Source of the DNA: Pseudomonas taiwanensis
GTDB taxonomy: Bacteria > Pseudomonadota > Gammaproteobacteria > Pseudomonadales > Pseudomonadaceae
Assembly: GCF_013393345.1 (NCBI RefSeq)
Contig: NZ_QJRF01000061.1
Location: forward strand, 1 to 64,000
Direction of reading: 5' to 3'
Length of the DNA: 64,000 nucleotides
Positions within the stretch are counted from its first letter, which is position 1. Each line of letters opens with the position of its first letter. The position numbers were made by a program, and so were the translations under genes. The notes under the pieces are model-generated. The model did not search any database, was not told the DNA's origin, and worked only from the letters and a program-made list of their open reading frames with translations. This document shows, piece after piece, positions 47,141 through 56,004 of the stretch.

Positions 47141-47662
47141 ATGACCACCATTTCCAGCAATTCGGCTTTGGCCAACTACCTGGGGCTCGCCTCCAGGAGC
47201 AATGCCAGCAACACGGCCGGCACCGCTACCACCAGCACCAGCACCAGCACCAGCACTAGCGCCGGCAAGAGCGAAGACAAGTCGACCCCCACCCAAGACC
47301 CGGTCGGCGACCTGCGGCGCTATGCCAACGCCCTGATCGCCCAGAGCCGTGGCGGCCTGTTCCGCGCCATGAGCGGCGGCGGCAACGCCATCAGTGGCCC
47401 CCAGACCGGCAGTACCCGGCCGACGGAAACCACGCAGCCCGGCACCAACGCCGACAGAATCCAGCTTCCCGACGTGTCGGAACTGGACCGCGACGATGCG
47501 CTGAAGCTGAAGGACAAGGTGCAGAAGCTGATCGATGCCGGCTTCGACGAGAAGGACAGTGGCATCGGTTTCATCGGCTACGACGGCGACAAGCAGACCA
47601 CGTCCCTGACCACTTACCGCGACTGGCTGCAGGCCAAGGGCGGGGTCAGCATCTACGTCTGA
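47141..47662 (+). CDS. Hypothetical protein with Thr-Ser repeat
   Basis: 173 residues without a recognised domain. The N-terminal third is low complexity (ASNTAGTATT then five Thr-Ser pairs), the middle is glycine-rich (RGGLFRAMSGGGNAISG), and the C-terminal third is folded-looking (DALKLKDKVQKLIDAGFDEK, GFIGYDGDKQTTSLTTYRDW). No signal peptide; the composition is like a secreted or surface-associated protein. GAGGA precedes the ATG. The gene is divergent from lhr. Function unknown. Confidence 0.6.
   Translation: MTTISSNSALANYLGLASRSNASNTAGTATTSTSTSTSTSAGKSEDKSTPTQDPVGDLRRYANALIAQSRGGLFRAMSGGGNAISGPQTGSTRPTETTQPGTNADRIQLPDVSELDRDDALKLKDKVQKLIDAGFDEKDSGIGFIGYDGDKQTTSLTTYRDWLQAKGGVSIYV
47231..47260 (+). 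repeat. Hexamer microsatellite encoding Thr-Ser pairs
   Basis: Four ACCAGC units and one ACTAGC in tandem. Gain or loss of a 6-base unit would change the linker length without shifting the frame. Confidence 0.85.
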
Positions 47663-47881
47663 GACGCACGCCGCTTATCGGCTGCCCCCCCTCGGCCCGC
47701 AATGGACCATTGGCTGGCCACTAGACTGAAAGTGTCCTGCGATTGCGGGACACGGAAGGAGCCTCTCCAGCCATTACAACCCGGCTGCCGCGGCTCCTTC
47801 CATCGCCCCTACGGCTCCCGTCGCCGCTTTTCGCTGTCGCTCCGGCCAGATGGTTGCCCACTTGCCAGAGGAGGACAGGCG

Positions 47882-48928
47882 ATGGACGAATCCAAACTCA
47901 ACGACTTCATGGGCAAGCTGGTTACCGACATGGGTGGCGCAGCGATGCTCGCCAACATCATCCTCGGCGACGAACTCGGCCTCTATCGCGCCATGGCCGA
48001 CAGCCAGCCGGTCACCCCGGAAGAACTAGCCACGCGGACCGGCTGCAACGCCCGTCTGCTGCGTGAATGGCTGAGCGCCCACGCCGCCTCCGGCTACATG
48101 GAGCACGACAGCGGGCGCTTCCGCCTTCCCGAGGAACAGGCCCTGGCCCTGGCAGTGGAAGACTCCCCGGTATACGTGGCGGGCGGTGCTTCCGTCATCG
48201 CCGCCCTCTTCCACGACAAGGACAAGGTGGTGAAAGCCATGCGCGGCGATGGCGGACTGGCCTGGGGCGATCACCATCCCTGCATGTTCAGCGGCACCGA
48301 GCGTTTCTTCCGGCCCGGCTACCGCGCGCACCTCGTGAACGAATGGCTGCCTGCGCTGGATGGCGTCGTCGACAAGCTCAAGGCCGGTGCCAAGGTGGCC
48401 GACGTCGGCTGTGGTCACGGTGCATCCACCGTGATCCTGGCACAGGCCTTCCCCGCCTCGCGCTTCATCGGCTTCGACTACCACGCCCCTTCCATCGAAA
48501 CCGCGACCCAACGGGCCCGGGACGGGGGCGTGGCGGATCGGGCCACCTTCACCCAGGCCAGCGCCAAGGACTATCCGGGCGACGGCTTCGACCTGATCTG
48601 CTATTTCGACTGCCTGCACGACATGGGCGACCCGGTGGGTGCGGCCAAGCACGCCTGGCAGACGCTGAAACCCGGTGGCACCGTGCTGCTGGTCGAGCCC
48701 TACGCCAACGACCAGCTCGACGACAACGCCACCCCGGTGGGCCGCCTGTTCTACTCGGCCTCCACCTTCATCTGCACGCCCAACTCGCTGTCCCAGGAAG
48801 TGGGCCTCGGCCTTGGCGCCCAGGCCGGCGAGGCGCGCCTGCGCAAGGTGTTCGAAGAGGCCGGTTTCAGCCAGTTCCGTCGAGCCACGGAGACGCCCTT
48901 CAACCTCATCCTGGAAGCACGCAAGTGA
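47882..48928 (+). CDS. Class I SAM-dependent methyltransferase with N-terminal winged helix
   Basis: 348 residues. An N-terminal winged-helix/dimerisation part (ELGLYRAMADSQPVTPEELA) precedes a Rossmann methyltransferase domain with motif I VADVGCGHGASTVILAQAFP, acidic FDYHAPSIETA, and DLICYFDCLHDMGDP. The layout is that of small-molecule O- or N-methyltransferases; the substrate is unknown. AGAGGAGG gives a strong ribosome binding site. An 11-bp GC hairpin lies 7 bases past the stop. Confidence 0.82.
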   Translation: MDESKLNDFMGKLVTDMGGAAMLANIILGDELGLYRAMADSQPVTPEELATRTGCNARLLREWLSAHAASGYMEHDSGRFRLPEEQALALAVEDSPVYVAGGASVIAALFHDKDKVVKAMRGDGGLAWGDHHPCMFSGTERFFRPGYRAHLVNEWLPALDGVVDKLKAGAKVADVGCGHGASTVILAQAFPASRFIGFDYHAPSIETATQRARDGGVADRATFTQASAKDYPGDGFDLICYFDCLHDMGDPVGAAKHAWQTLKPGGTVLLVEPYANDQLDDNATPVGRLFYSASTFICTPNSLSQEVGLGLGAQAGEARLRKVFEEAGFSQFRRATETPFNLILEARK

Positions 48929-48935
48929 ACGGAAC

Positions 48936-48961
48936 GGTGGACGGCGCCCCCGCCGTCCACC
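48936..48961 (+). terminator. GC-rich hairpin after the methyltransferase gene
   Basis: Perfect 11-bp stem GGTGGACGGCG / CGCCGTCCACC with a 4-base loop, no U-tract. Confidence 0.5.
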
Positions 48962-48994
48962 TCCCGGTGAACCGGAACATCTCCAAGAAAGTCC

Positions 48995-49024
48995 TTGTCA
49001 GACAGCCACTAATCTCGCTATTAC
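48995..49024 (+). promoter_or_regulatory. Candidate sigma-70 promoter for ppnN
   Basis: TTGTCA (48995-49000) and TATTAC (49019-49024) separated by 18 bases, about 160 bases before the gene. Confidence 0.4.
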
Positions 49025-49182
49025 GCTGAATCATGACTGCCGAATCCGTCCCGCAATAAATCCGTAACGTCGCAGTGCCCAGATAAGAAACACCGCCTCA
49101 ACCTGCGCCAAGGATCATGGCGCCCAGCATTCCGCCGCGTCGGGTCGACCGGCCCTCCGGCATCGTTGCAAGGAAATTCCGA

Positions 49183-50580
49183 ATGCCCAGAAGACAAGTC
49201 ATCAATGCCCAGGTCAGCCCCAAGGGCGCCCTCGACACCCTCTCCCAGTTGGAAGTGCAGCAGCTCAGCGAAGCCGGTTCCGGCCGCATGTACCAGCTCT
49301 TCCGCCAATGCGCCCTGGCCATCCTCAATACCGGCGCCCACAGCGACAACGCCAAGACCATCCTCGACGCCTACAAGGACTTCGAAGTCCGCATCCACCA
49401 GCAGGACCGCGGCGTGCGCCTGGAGCTGATCAATGCCCCGGCTGACGCCTTCGTCGACGGCGAGATGATCACCAGCACCCGCGAGATGCTGTTCAGTGCC
49501 CTGCGCGACATCGTCCACACCGAGAACGAACTGAAGAGTCGCCGCTTCGACCTGGACAGTTCCGAAGGCATCACCGACTACGTGTTCCATCTGCTGCGCA
49601 ATGCCCGCACCCTGCGCGCCGGCGTGGAGCCGAAGATCGTCGTGTGCTGGGGCGGCCACTCCATCAGCACCGAGGAATACAAGTACACCAAGAAGGTCGG
49701 CCACGAGCTGGGCCTGCGCCACCTGGACGTCTGCACCGGCTGCGGTCCGGGTGTGATGAAGGGCCCGATGAAGGGCGCCACCATCGGCCATGCCAAGCAG
49801 CGCACCCACGGAGGTCGCTACCTGGGCCTGACCGAGCCCGGCATCATCGCCGCCGAGGCGCCCAATCCCATCGTCAACGAACTGGTGATCCTGCCGGACA
49901 TCGAGAAGCGCCTGGAAGCCTTCGTTCGCGTCGGTCACGGCATCATCATCTTCCCGGGCGGCGCCGGTACGGCCGAGGAATTCCTCTACCTGCTGGGCAT
50001 CCTGATGCACCCGGACAACCAGGACCTGCCCTTCCCTCTCGTGCTCACCGGGCCGAAGAGCGCCGCCGCCTACCTGGAGCAATTGCACGCCTTCGTCGGC
50101 GCCACGCTGGGCGAAGCCGCGCAGAGCCGCTACAAGATCATCATCGACGACCCCTGTGCGGTCGCCATCGAGATGGCCCACGGCCTGAAGGCGGTCAAGC
50201 AGTTCCGCCGCGAGCGCAACGACGCCTTCCACTACAACTGGCTGTTGAAGATCGATGAACGCTTCCAGCACCCGTTCGAACCCACCCACGAGAACATGGC
50301 CAGCCTCGAACTGCGCCGCGACCTGCCGCCCCACGAGCTGGCCGCCAACCTGCGCCGGGCCTTCTCCGGCATCGTCGCCGGCAACGTGAAGGACAAGGGC
50401 ATTCGCCTGATCGAGCAGTACGGTCCCTACGAAATCCACGGCGACCCCGCGGTGATGCAGCCATTGGACGACCTGCTCAACGCCTTCGTCCGCCAGCACC
50501 GCATGAAACTGCCGGGCGGCGCGGCCTATGTGCCCTGCTACCGGGTGGTGCAAAGCCGCGTGGCGGAGTTGGCGGGCTGA
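49183..50580 (+). CDS. ppnN: Pyrimidine/purine nucleotide 5'-monophosphate nucleosidase PpnN (LOG family)
   Basis: Cleaves nucleoside 5'-monophosphates to base and ribose 5-phosphate; in E. coli it is stimulated by (p)ppGpp. The 465 residues contain the N-terminal regulatory domain (SPKGALDTLSQLEVQQLSEA), the central LOG/Rossmann domain with GCGPGVMKGPMKGA and the PGGAGTAEE motif, and the C-terminal domain. The ATG at 49183 is chosen because it matches the E. coli start region and has AAGGAA before it; an upstream ATG at 49117 is less likely. Confidence 0.92.
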   Translation: MPRRQVINAQVSPKGALDTLSQLEVQQLSEAGSGRMYQLFRQCALAILNTGAHSDNAKTILDAYKDFEVRIHQQDRGVRLELINAPADAFVDGEMITSTREMLFSALRDIVHTENELKSRRFDLDSSEGITDYVFHLLRNARTLRAGVEPKIVVCWGGHSISTEEYKYTKKVGHELGLRHLDVCTGCGPGVMKGPMKGATIGHAKQRTHGGRYLGLTEPGIIAAEAPNPIVNELVILPDIEKRLEAFVRVGHGIIIFPGGAGTAEEFLYLLGILMHPDNQDLPFPLVLTGPKSAAAYLEQLHAFVGATLGEAAQSRYKIIIDDPCAVAIEMAHGLKAVKQFRRERNDAFHYNWLLKIDERFQHPFEPTHENMASLELRRDLPPHELAANLRRAFSGIVAGNVKDKGIRLIEQYGPYEIHGDPAVMQPLDDLLNAFVRQHRMKLPGGAAYVPCYRVVQSRVAELAG

Positions 50581-50593
50581 GGTTCAACCAATA

Positions 50594-50676
50594 CTGTGGG
50601 AGCGAATTCATTCGCGATTGAAATCGCTCCCACAGGATCAACCCTGTAGGGTGGATGGCGCTTTTTTCATCCACCA
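50594..50676. repeat. Short family B repeat followed by a half family D-like arm
   Basis: CTGTGGGAGCGAATTCATTC to GAAATCGCTCCCACAG, then GTAGGGTGGATGGCG...CATCCACC. It lies just after ppnN and may end its transcript. Confidence 0.7.
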
Positions 50677-50806
50677 TCGGCGGCTATTCCGGGCCCCTAC
50701 GACCGCCCCCTTCATTTGCCCCAGGACGTGACACGAGGCACCACGGTCGCGAGATATCCCGCTCGGGGCTAGGCTCTCCGGGACGCTCGACAGGGGGAAA
50801 AGCGCC

Positions 50807-52078
50807 ATGCGATCCAGTCTCGCCACCGGTGTGACACGCCGGGAAATCTGGGCTTGGGCGATGTTCGACTTCGCCAATTCCGGCTACACCACGGTGGTCA
50901 TCACCGCCGTTTTCAATGCCTACTTCGTCGCCGTCGTGGCCGAAGGCAAACCCTGGGGTACCCTGGCCTGGACCACTACGCTGGCCATTTCCTATGCCCT
51001 GGTCATCCTTACCGCGCCACTGATTGGCGCCTACGCCGACGCCACCGCACGCAAGAAACGCCTGCTGCTGTTCAGCACCCTCGGCTGCGTGATCTTCACT
51101 GCCGCACTGGCCTTGGCCGGACCGGGCGCCATGGCACTGGCGGTGCTCTTCGTGGTGCTGTCGAACTTCTGCTTCGGTACCGGGGAAAACCTGATCGCCG
51201 CCTTCCTCCCGGAGCTCGCCCGCGATGATGCGCTGGGCCGGGTTTCCGGCTGGGGCTGGGGACTGGGTTATATCGGCGGACTGGTCAGCCTGGGCGCCTG
51301 CCTCGGTTACGTCAGTTGGGCACAGGGGCAGGGCCAGACGGCGGCGCAGTTCGTGCCGGTGTGCGTGATCATCACCGCCCTGCTCTTCGCCCTCGCCAGC
51401 ACGCCGACCTTCCTCTACCTGAAGGAACGCAGCCGACCGCAACCAAACTCGGAGGGCGGCGCATGGACACGCTTTGCCCGAACGATGCGCGAGGCCGGGC
51501 GCTACCGCGACCTGGTTCGGTTCCTGGCCTGCACAGTCTGCTACCAGGCGGGTATCGCTGCGGTGATCAGCCTGGCCGCCATCTACGCCAACCAGGTGAT
51601 GGGGTTCACCACCCAGGACACCCTGCTGCTGATCTTCGTCGTCAACATCACCGCTTCGATCGGAGCCGTGCTGTTCGGCTGGCTGCAGGATCGCATCGGC
51701 CATCGCCCCACCCTGGCGCTGACCTTGCTGGGCTGGCTGGCCATGGTCGGCATGATCTGGCTGGCCAGCGGCCCGGCGCTGTTCTGGGCCGCCGCCAATA
51801 TCGCCGGCCTGTGCATGGGGGCCAGCCAGTCGGCGGGGCGTGCCATCGTCGGCCTGCTCGCCCCGCCCACACGGCTGGCGGAGTTCTACGGGCTCTGGGG
51901 GCAGGCAGTGAAACTCTCCGCCATCCTCGGCCCGATGACCTACGGTTTGACCAGCTGGATTTCTGGCGGCGATCACCGCCTGGCCATGCTGATCACCGGC
52001 AGCTATTTCGTCGTCGGGCTGCTGCTTCTGGCCAGCGTGCGCCTGGAGCGCGGGCGACGCGCAGCGCTGGCCGGATGA
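50807..52078 (+). CDS. MFS transporter, UMF1 (Atg22-like) family
   Basis: Inner-membrane transporter of 423 residues with about 12 membrane segments. The family signature MFDFANSGYTTVVITAVFNA is in TM1, and DATARKKRLLL marks the loop after TM2. Substrates of bacterial UMF1 proteins are unknown. GGGGGAAAAG precedes the ATG. It converges on the aldehyde dehydrogenase gene with only 4 bases between. Confidence 0.82.
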   Translation: MRSSLATGVTRREIWAWAMFDFANSGYTTVVITAVFNAYFVAVVAEGKPWGTLAWTTTLAISYALVILTAPLIGAYADATARKKRLLLFSTLGCVIFTAALALAGPGAMALAVLFVVLSNFCFGTGENLIAAFLPELARDDALGRVSGWGWGLGYIGGLVSLGACLGYVSWAQGQGQTAAQFVPVCVIITALLFALASTPTFLYLKERSRPQPNSEGGAWTRFARTMREAGRYRDLVRFLACTVCYQAGIAAVISLAAIYANQVMGFTTQDTLLLIFVVNITASIGAVLFGWLQDRIGHRPTLALTLLGWLAMVGMIWLASGPALFWAAANIAGLCMGASQSAGRAIVGLLAPPTRLAEFYGLWGQAVKLSAILGPMTYGLTSWISGGDHRLAMLITGSYFVVGLLLLASVRLERGRRAALAG

Positions 52079-52082
52079 GGCT

Positions 52083-53555
52083 TCACACGCCGAACCAATT
52101 CAGCGCAGCCGGGCTGGTGTTCAGGTAGAGGTGCTTGAACTCACTGAACTCCTCCAGCCCGGCCCGCGACAGCTCGCGACCGATCCCGCTGGACTTGTAG
52201 CCGCCCCAGGGTGCCTGGGGGAAGGCGGCGTTGTAGTCGTTGATCCACACCGTACCGGCCCGCAGCCGGCGAGCCACGCGATGGGCCTTGGCGAGATCGC
52301 GGGTCCAGACACCGGCGGCGAGGCCGAAGGGCGTGTCGTTGGCCAGTTGCAGTGCTTCGGCTTCGCCCTCGAAGCGCTCGACGGTGATCACCGGGCCGAA
52401 GATTTCTTCGCGAGCGATACGCATCTCCGCACGCACGTTGCCCAGTAACGTGGGCTCCAGCCAGAAGCCCCGCTCGAACCCCTCGCCCTGGGGAATCCGT
52501 CCACCGGCCAGCAGCTGGGCGCCTTCCTCCAGCGCACCATTCACCATGCGCAGAACTTGATCGCGCTGGCTGGCAGAGATCACCGGCCCCATCTGCGTGC
52601 CGTCAGCCAACCCGGCGCCCAGGCGAATGCGCCGCACCCGTTCGGCCAGCGCCTGGACGAAATCGTCATGGATGTCCGCTTCCACCAGCAGCCGCGAGCC
52701 CGCCGAGCAGACCTGGCCGGCATTGAAGTAAACGGCGTTGAGCGCCTGATCCAGCGCCACTTCGAAATCGGCATCGGCGAAGACGATGTTCGGGTTCTTG
52801 CCTCCCAGCTCCAGCGCCACCCGCTTGAAGTTGCCGCTGGCCGCGCGCATCACCTTGCCACCGGCCGTTGCGCCTCCCGTCAGGGACACCAGGTCGATAT
52901 CCGGGCTGGCGGCCAGCCGCTCGCCAATCTCACCTGGGCCGGTGAGCAGGTTGAACACCCCTGCCGGCAAACCCACTTGCTCGATCAGCTCGCACAGGCG
53001 CAGGGCGGTCAGCGGCGTCAGGCTGCTGGGTTTGACCACCAATGTGTTGCCAGCGGCGAGTGCTGGGGCAACCTTCCAGGCCAATTGCAGCAACGGATAG
53101 TTCCAGGGCGCAATCAGAGCGCAGACGCCCACCGGCTCGCGCTGGTTGAGGCTGATGACATGGGCCGGCGCGTGAGTGTTGGCGGTCCCGCCCTCGGCTT
53201 CCAGTAAGGCGGCGTAGAAGCGGAAGGTCGCCACCACATTGGCCACGTCGCCCTGGCTCTCGCCGAGGGTCTTGCCGGCGTTGAGTGTTTCCAGCCGCGC
53301 CAGGTGTTCGCCATCGGCCTCAATGGCATCGGCGATGCGCCGCAGGATCGCGGCCCGCTCGCAGACACCCAGCCAGGGCCATTCACCCTGGTCGAAGGCG
53401 CGGCGCGCAGCTTCGATCGCCAGGTCGGCATCCGCCGCAGCGGCGACCGCCACCTGCGCCAGCACGTCCTCATTGGCCGGGTTGATCACCGGCCGCAACC
53501 GGGGTTCGACCGGGTCACGCCACTGGCCGTCGATGAAGAGTTGGTGGGTCGCCAT
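52083..53555 (-). CDS. Aldehyde dehydrogenase, betaine-aldehyde-dehydrogenase-like
   Basis: NAD(P)-dependent oxidation of an aldehyde to an acid. The 490 residues have the catalytic glutamate in LELGGKNPN, the catalytic cysteine in NAGQVCSAGSRL, and the cofactor segment in IAPWNYPLLQL. The ATG at 53555 leaves 7 bases after AGGAG; the in-frame ATG at 53561 would be too close. Given the GMC dehydrogenase and Rieske genes nearby, a quaternary-amine aldehyde is a reasonable substrate, but it is not in their operon. Confidence 0.85.
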   Translation of the reverse strand: MATHQLFIDGQWRDPVEPRLRPVINPANEDVLAQVAVAAAADADLAIEAARRAFDQGEWPWLGVCERAAILRRIADAIEADGEHLARLETLNAGKTLGESQGDVANVVATFRFYAALLEAEGGTANTHAPAHVISLNQREPVGVCALIAPWNYPLLQLAWKVAPALAAGNTLVVKPSSLTPLTALRLCELIEQVGLPAGVFNLLTGPGEIGERLAASPDIDLVSLTGGATAGGKVMRAASGNFKRVALELGGKNPNIVFADADFEVALDQALNAVYFNAGQVCSAGSRLLVEADIHDDFVQALAERVRRIRLGAGLADGTQMGPVISASQRDQVLRMVNGALEEGAQLLAGGRIPQGEGFERGFWLEPTLLGNVRAEMRIAREEIFGPVITVERFEGEAEALQLANDTPFGLAAGVWTRDLAKAHRVARRLRAGTVWINDYNAAFPQAPWGGYKSSGIGRELSRAGLEEFSEFKHLYLNTSPAALNWFGV

Positions 53556-53750
53556 GGGCATCTCCTGGGTTCGGATTGAAGGTGGCGTCACTGTCGGCCA
53601 GCCCACTGGCGTGCGGTTGATGAATTGCGGCGAATCGCTGGCGCATTGCGTCGGTTGAACGAACGCGCCAAGGAAGGTCGCTCCACATCAAGTCACCCGA
53701 CTTCGGCTCCCTAGACTCGAAGCCAGAAACTCACCCCGCATGGAGTTCCC

Positions 53751-54482
53751 ATGGACAAACTCGATCACTGGCAGGCGCGGGTCGACCTCGCCTGCGCCTT
53801 TCGCTGGGCCGCCCGCCTGGGGCTGCACGAGGCCATCGCCAATCACTTCAGCCTGGCGGTATCCGCCGATGGCCGGCAGTTCCTGATCAACCCCTACGGC
53901 AAGCACTTCTCGGAAATCCGTGCCAGCGACCTGATCCTGGTGGACGCCGACGACCCGAGCACCCTCGACCGCCCCGACGCCCCGGACATCACCGCCTGGG
54001 CCCTGCACGGCGCCCTGCACCGCAACCAGCCCCAGGCCCGCTGCGTGCTGCACACCCACTCGAAATACGCCACCGCCCTGGCCTGCCTGGCCGACTCGCG
54101 GCTGCCGCCCATCGAGCAGAACTGCATGCGCTTCTTCGAGCGGGTGGCGATAGACGAAGGTTTCGACGGCATGGGGCTGGGTGATGAAGCGGAACGGGTC
54201 AGCCGCCTGCTGGATGGCAAGCCGGTGCTGCTGATGGGCAACCACGGCGTGATGGTCGCCGCCACCAGCGTGGCCCAGGCCTTCGACGACCTCTACTACT
54301 TCGAACGCGCCTGCGAGACCTACATCACCGCACTGGCCACCGGCCGGCCGCTGCGCATCGCCAGCGACGAGGTGGCGCGCAAGACGGCGCGGCAATGGCT
54401 GGAGTATCCGGACTTCGCCGAGAAGCACTTTGCGGCGCTCAGGCGGATGCTCGATCGGGAAGAGGTGGAGTATCGGTTGTAG
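53751..54482 (+). CDS. Class II aldolase/adducin family protein
   Basis: 243 residues with the zinc-binding pattern CVLHTHSKYATALA and MGNHGVMV, and the typical NHFSLAV start. Members are aldolases or decarboxylases acting on phosphorylated sugars or related acids; no phosphate-binding specificity is clear here. GGAG stands 5 bases before the ATG. It is divergent from the aldehyde dehydrogenase gene across 195 bases. Confidence 0.78.
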   Translation: MDKLDHWQARVDLACAFRWAARLGLHEAIANHFSLAVSADGRQFLINPYGKHFSEIRASDLILVDADDPSTLDRPDAPDITAWALHGALHRNQPQARCVLHTHSKYATALACLADSRLPPIEQNCMRFFERVAIDEGFDGMGLGDEAERVSRLLDGKPVLLMGNHGVMVAATSVAQAFDDLYYFERACETYITALATGRPLRIASDEVARKTARQWLEYPDFAEKHFAALRRMLDREEVEYRL

Positions 54483-54497
54483 CCCAGCGGTCTTGCC

Positions 54498-54579
54498 GTA
54501 GGTTGTGGCTGAGCTCCGCGAAGCCCAACGGGGAATGTGCCCAGGATTGTTGGGCTTCGCTTCGCTCTGCCCAACCTAC
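54498..54579. repeat. Family C palindromic repeat
   Basis: GTAGGTTGTGGCTGAGCTCC to GCTCTGCCCAACCTAC, first of a run of repeats filling the 463-base gap 54483-54945. Confidence 0.8.
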
Positions 54580-54619
54580 GGAAACATCGAGCAGGAAAAT
54601 CGAGCTGGCCCACTCCATG

Positions 54620-54656
54620 CCCCTCACCCCAACCCTCTCCCTGAGGGAGAGGGGGC
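54620..54656. repeat. Family E repeat, inverted and diverged
   Basis: CCCTCACCCCAACCCTCTCC followed by CTGAGGGAGAGGGGG, the reverse complement orientation of 1138-1175. Confidence 0.75.
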
Positions 54657-54689
54657 TGTCCGTGCGAACTTCCTCTCTGGCGTTTGTCC

Positions 54690-54921
54690 TGTAGGGGCGA
54701 ATTCATTCGCCAAGCAGGCCGAAGGTCTGCCCTTGGGAGATTTGAGCCGGCCCACTCCCCTCACCCCAACCCCGCTCTGCGCCCCGGCCAGTTCGCTTCG
54801 CGCCCTGGCGCTCATCGGCACCGAAAGCAGTGCTTTCGAAAGCGTGCCTCTTCGCCCCAGAGGGAGAGGGAGCTGTCCGCGCTCGGATTGGAATCTCTGT
54901 GGGGGCGATTTCAATCGCTAA
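54690..54921. repeat. Mosaic of family B arms around a split family E element
   Basis: B arm TGTAGGGGCGAATTCATTCG; then an E half CCCTCACCCCAACC; about 70 bases containing GAAAGCAGTGCTTTC; the other E half CCAGAGGGAGAGGGAGC; and a closing B arm TGTGGGGGCGATTTCAATCG. No gene is visible here. Confidence 0.65.
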
Positions 54922-54945
54922 AGCGGATCGCAGATCCGCCCTTGC

Positions 54946-55986
54946 CTACGCCCCCTGCCTTGTCAGCGGCTGGCGCATCACCGGGGCGGTCCAGGTCTGG
55001 CTGCGGTCCTCGCTGGGCGGGCAGCCGAAGCGGGCGCGGTAGGCGCGGGAGAAGTGTTCCAGGGAACCGAAGCCGGAACTGGCGGCCACCTGGGCAACGC
55101 TGAGGTTGGTCTGTTGCAACAGGTTGTGGGCACGGGCCAGACGCAGGGCGATGTAGTACTTCAGCGGCGACAACCCGGTGTGCTGCTTGAACTGGCGCTC
55201 CAGTTGCCGGCGCGACAGGCCGACGCGGCTGGCAATGGCCTCGCAGTCCAGGGGCTCCTCCAGAGTCTGCTCCATCAAGCGCACAGCCCGACGCAGCTTG
55301 CCCTCATGAAGCGGCTCGCCCTTCTGGCCGTCGTCCAGCTGGCTCTCCGTCGGCGCACGCACCTGCCCCACCAGCAGGTGCATGCCGATTTCCCGGGCCA
55401 GGTCAGCGTCGATCCGGCTGCCCAGCCAGGTGAGCATCATGTCCAGGATGGCGGCCGCACCAGCGCAAGTCAGGCGCTGACGGTCGAGACAATAGAGCTG
55501 GGCGCGGGAGCGCACCTTGGGATAACTCTCCTGGAAACCCGGCAGGTTGTCCCAGTGCACCGCGGCGTCGTAGCCGTCCAGCACACCAGCCGCAGCCAGC
55601 AGTTCGGTGCCGGTTTCCACGCCCACCAGCACGGCGCCGAACAACGCCTGCTTGCGCAGCCAGCTCTTCAGCAGGTTGTTGCGGCAGTGCCGGTGCACAT
55701 CGAAGCTGGCGATGACGAAGCAGAGGTCGAACTCCTGCTCCGGGCTGATGCCCGCCTCCACCTGGCTGGACAGGCCATTACTGGCCTGTACCGGCTGACC
55801 GTCCAGCGACAGCAGGGTCCACTGGAACAGCGGCTTCTGGCTCAGCCAGTTGGCGATGGCCAGCGGTTCGGCCACCGCCGCCAACCCCAGGCTGGGGAAT
55901 GACGGCAACAGCAGCAGGCCGACGCGTAGCGTGCTGTCGCCGCCCAGCGGGCGTTCCCGGGAGTTCAGGCCTTCCACGTTCGGCAC
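54946..55986 (-). CDS. GlxA-family AraC-type regulator
   Basis: 346 residues: an N-terminal DJ-1/PfpI-like domain (about 20-190) and a C-terminal AraC helix-turn-helix pair (ASRVGLSRRQLERQFKQHTG, SVAQVAASSGFGSLEHFSRA). GbdR, CdhR and SouR of P. aeruginosa, which govern betaine, carnitine and sarcosine use, share this layout. The start is GTG; a second GTG 9 bases in has better-spaced AGAGG and may be the true start. It lies 18 bases after the GMC gene, in the operon Rieske-GMC-regulator, so it probably controls those genes. Confidence 0.82.
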   Translation of the reverse strand: MPNVEGLNSRERPLGGDSTLRVGLLLLPSFPSLGLAAVAEPLAIANWLSQKPLFQWTLLSLDGQPVQASNGLSSQVEAGISPEQEFDLCFVIASFDVHRHCRNNLLKSWLRKQALFGAVLVGVETGTELLAAAGVLDGYDAAVHWDNLPGFQESYPKVRSRAQLYCLDRQRLTCAGAAAILDMMLTWLGSRIDADLAREIGMHLLVGQVRAPTESQLDDGQKGEPLHEGKLRRAVRLMEQTLEEPLDCEAIASRVGLSRRQLERQFKQHTGLSPLKYYIALRLARAHNLLQQTNLSVAQVAASSGFGSLEHFSRAYRARFGCPPSEDRSQTWTAPVMRQPLTRQGA

Positions 55987-56004
55987 CTCTCGTCAGTGCT
56001 CTGG

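Noticed and set aside
47231..47260. Short tandem repeat as a CRISPR array
   Set aside because: The units are 6 bases without spacers and encode Thr-Ser pairs inside a gene.
50763..50783. Partial match to the regulon motif before the UMF1 gene (TAGGCT...GGACGC)
   Set aside because: The spacer is 5 instead of 4 bases, both halves are degenerate, and it lies too close to the start codon for the fixed -10 spacing.
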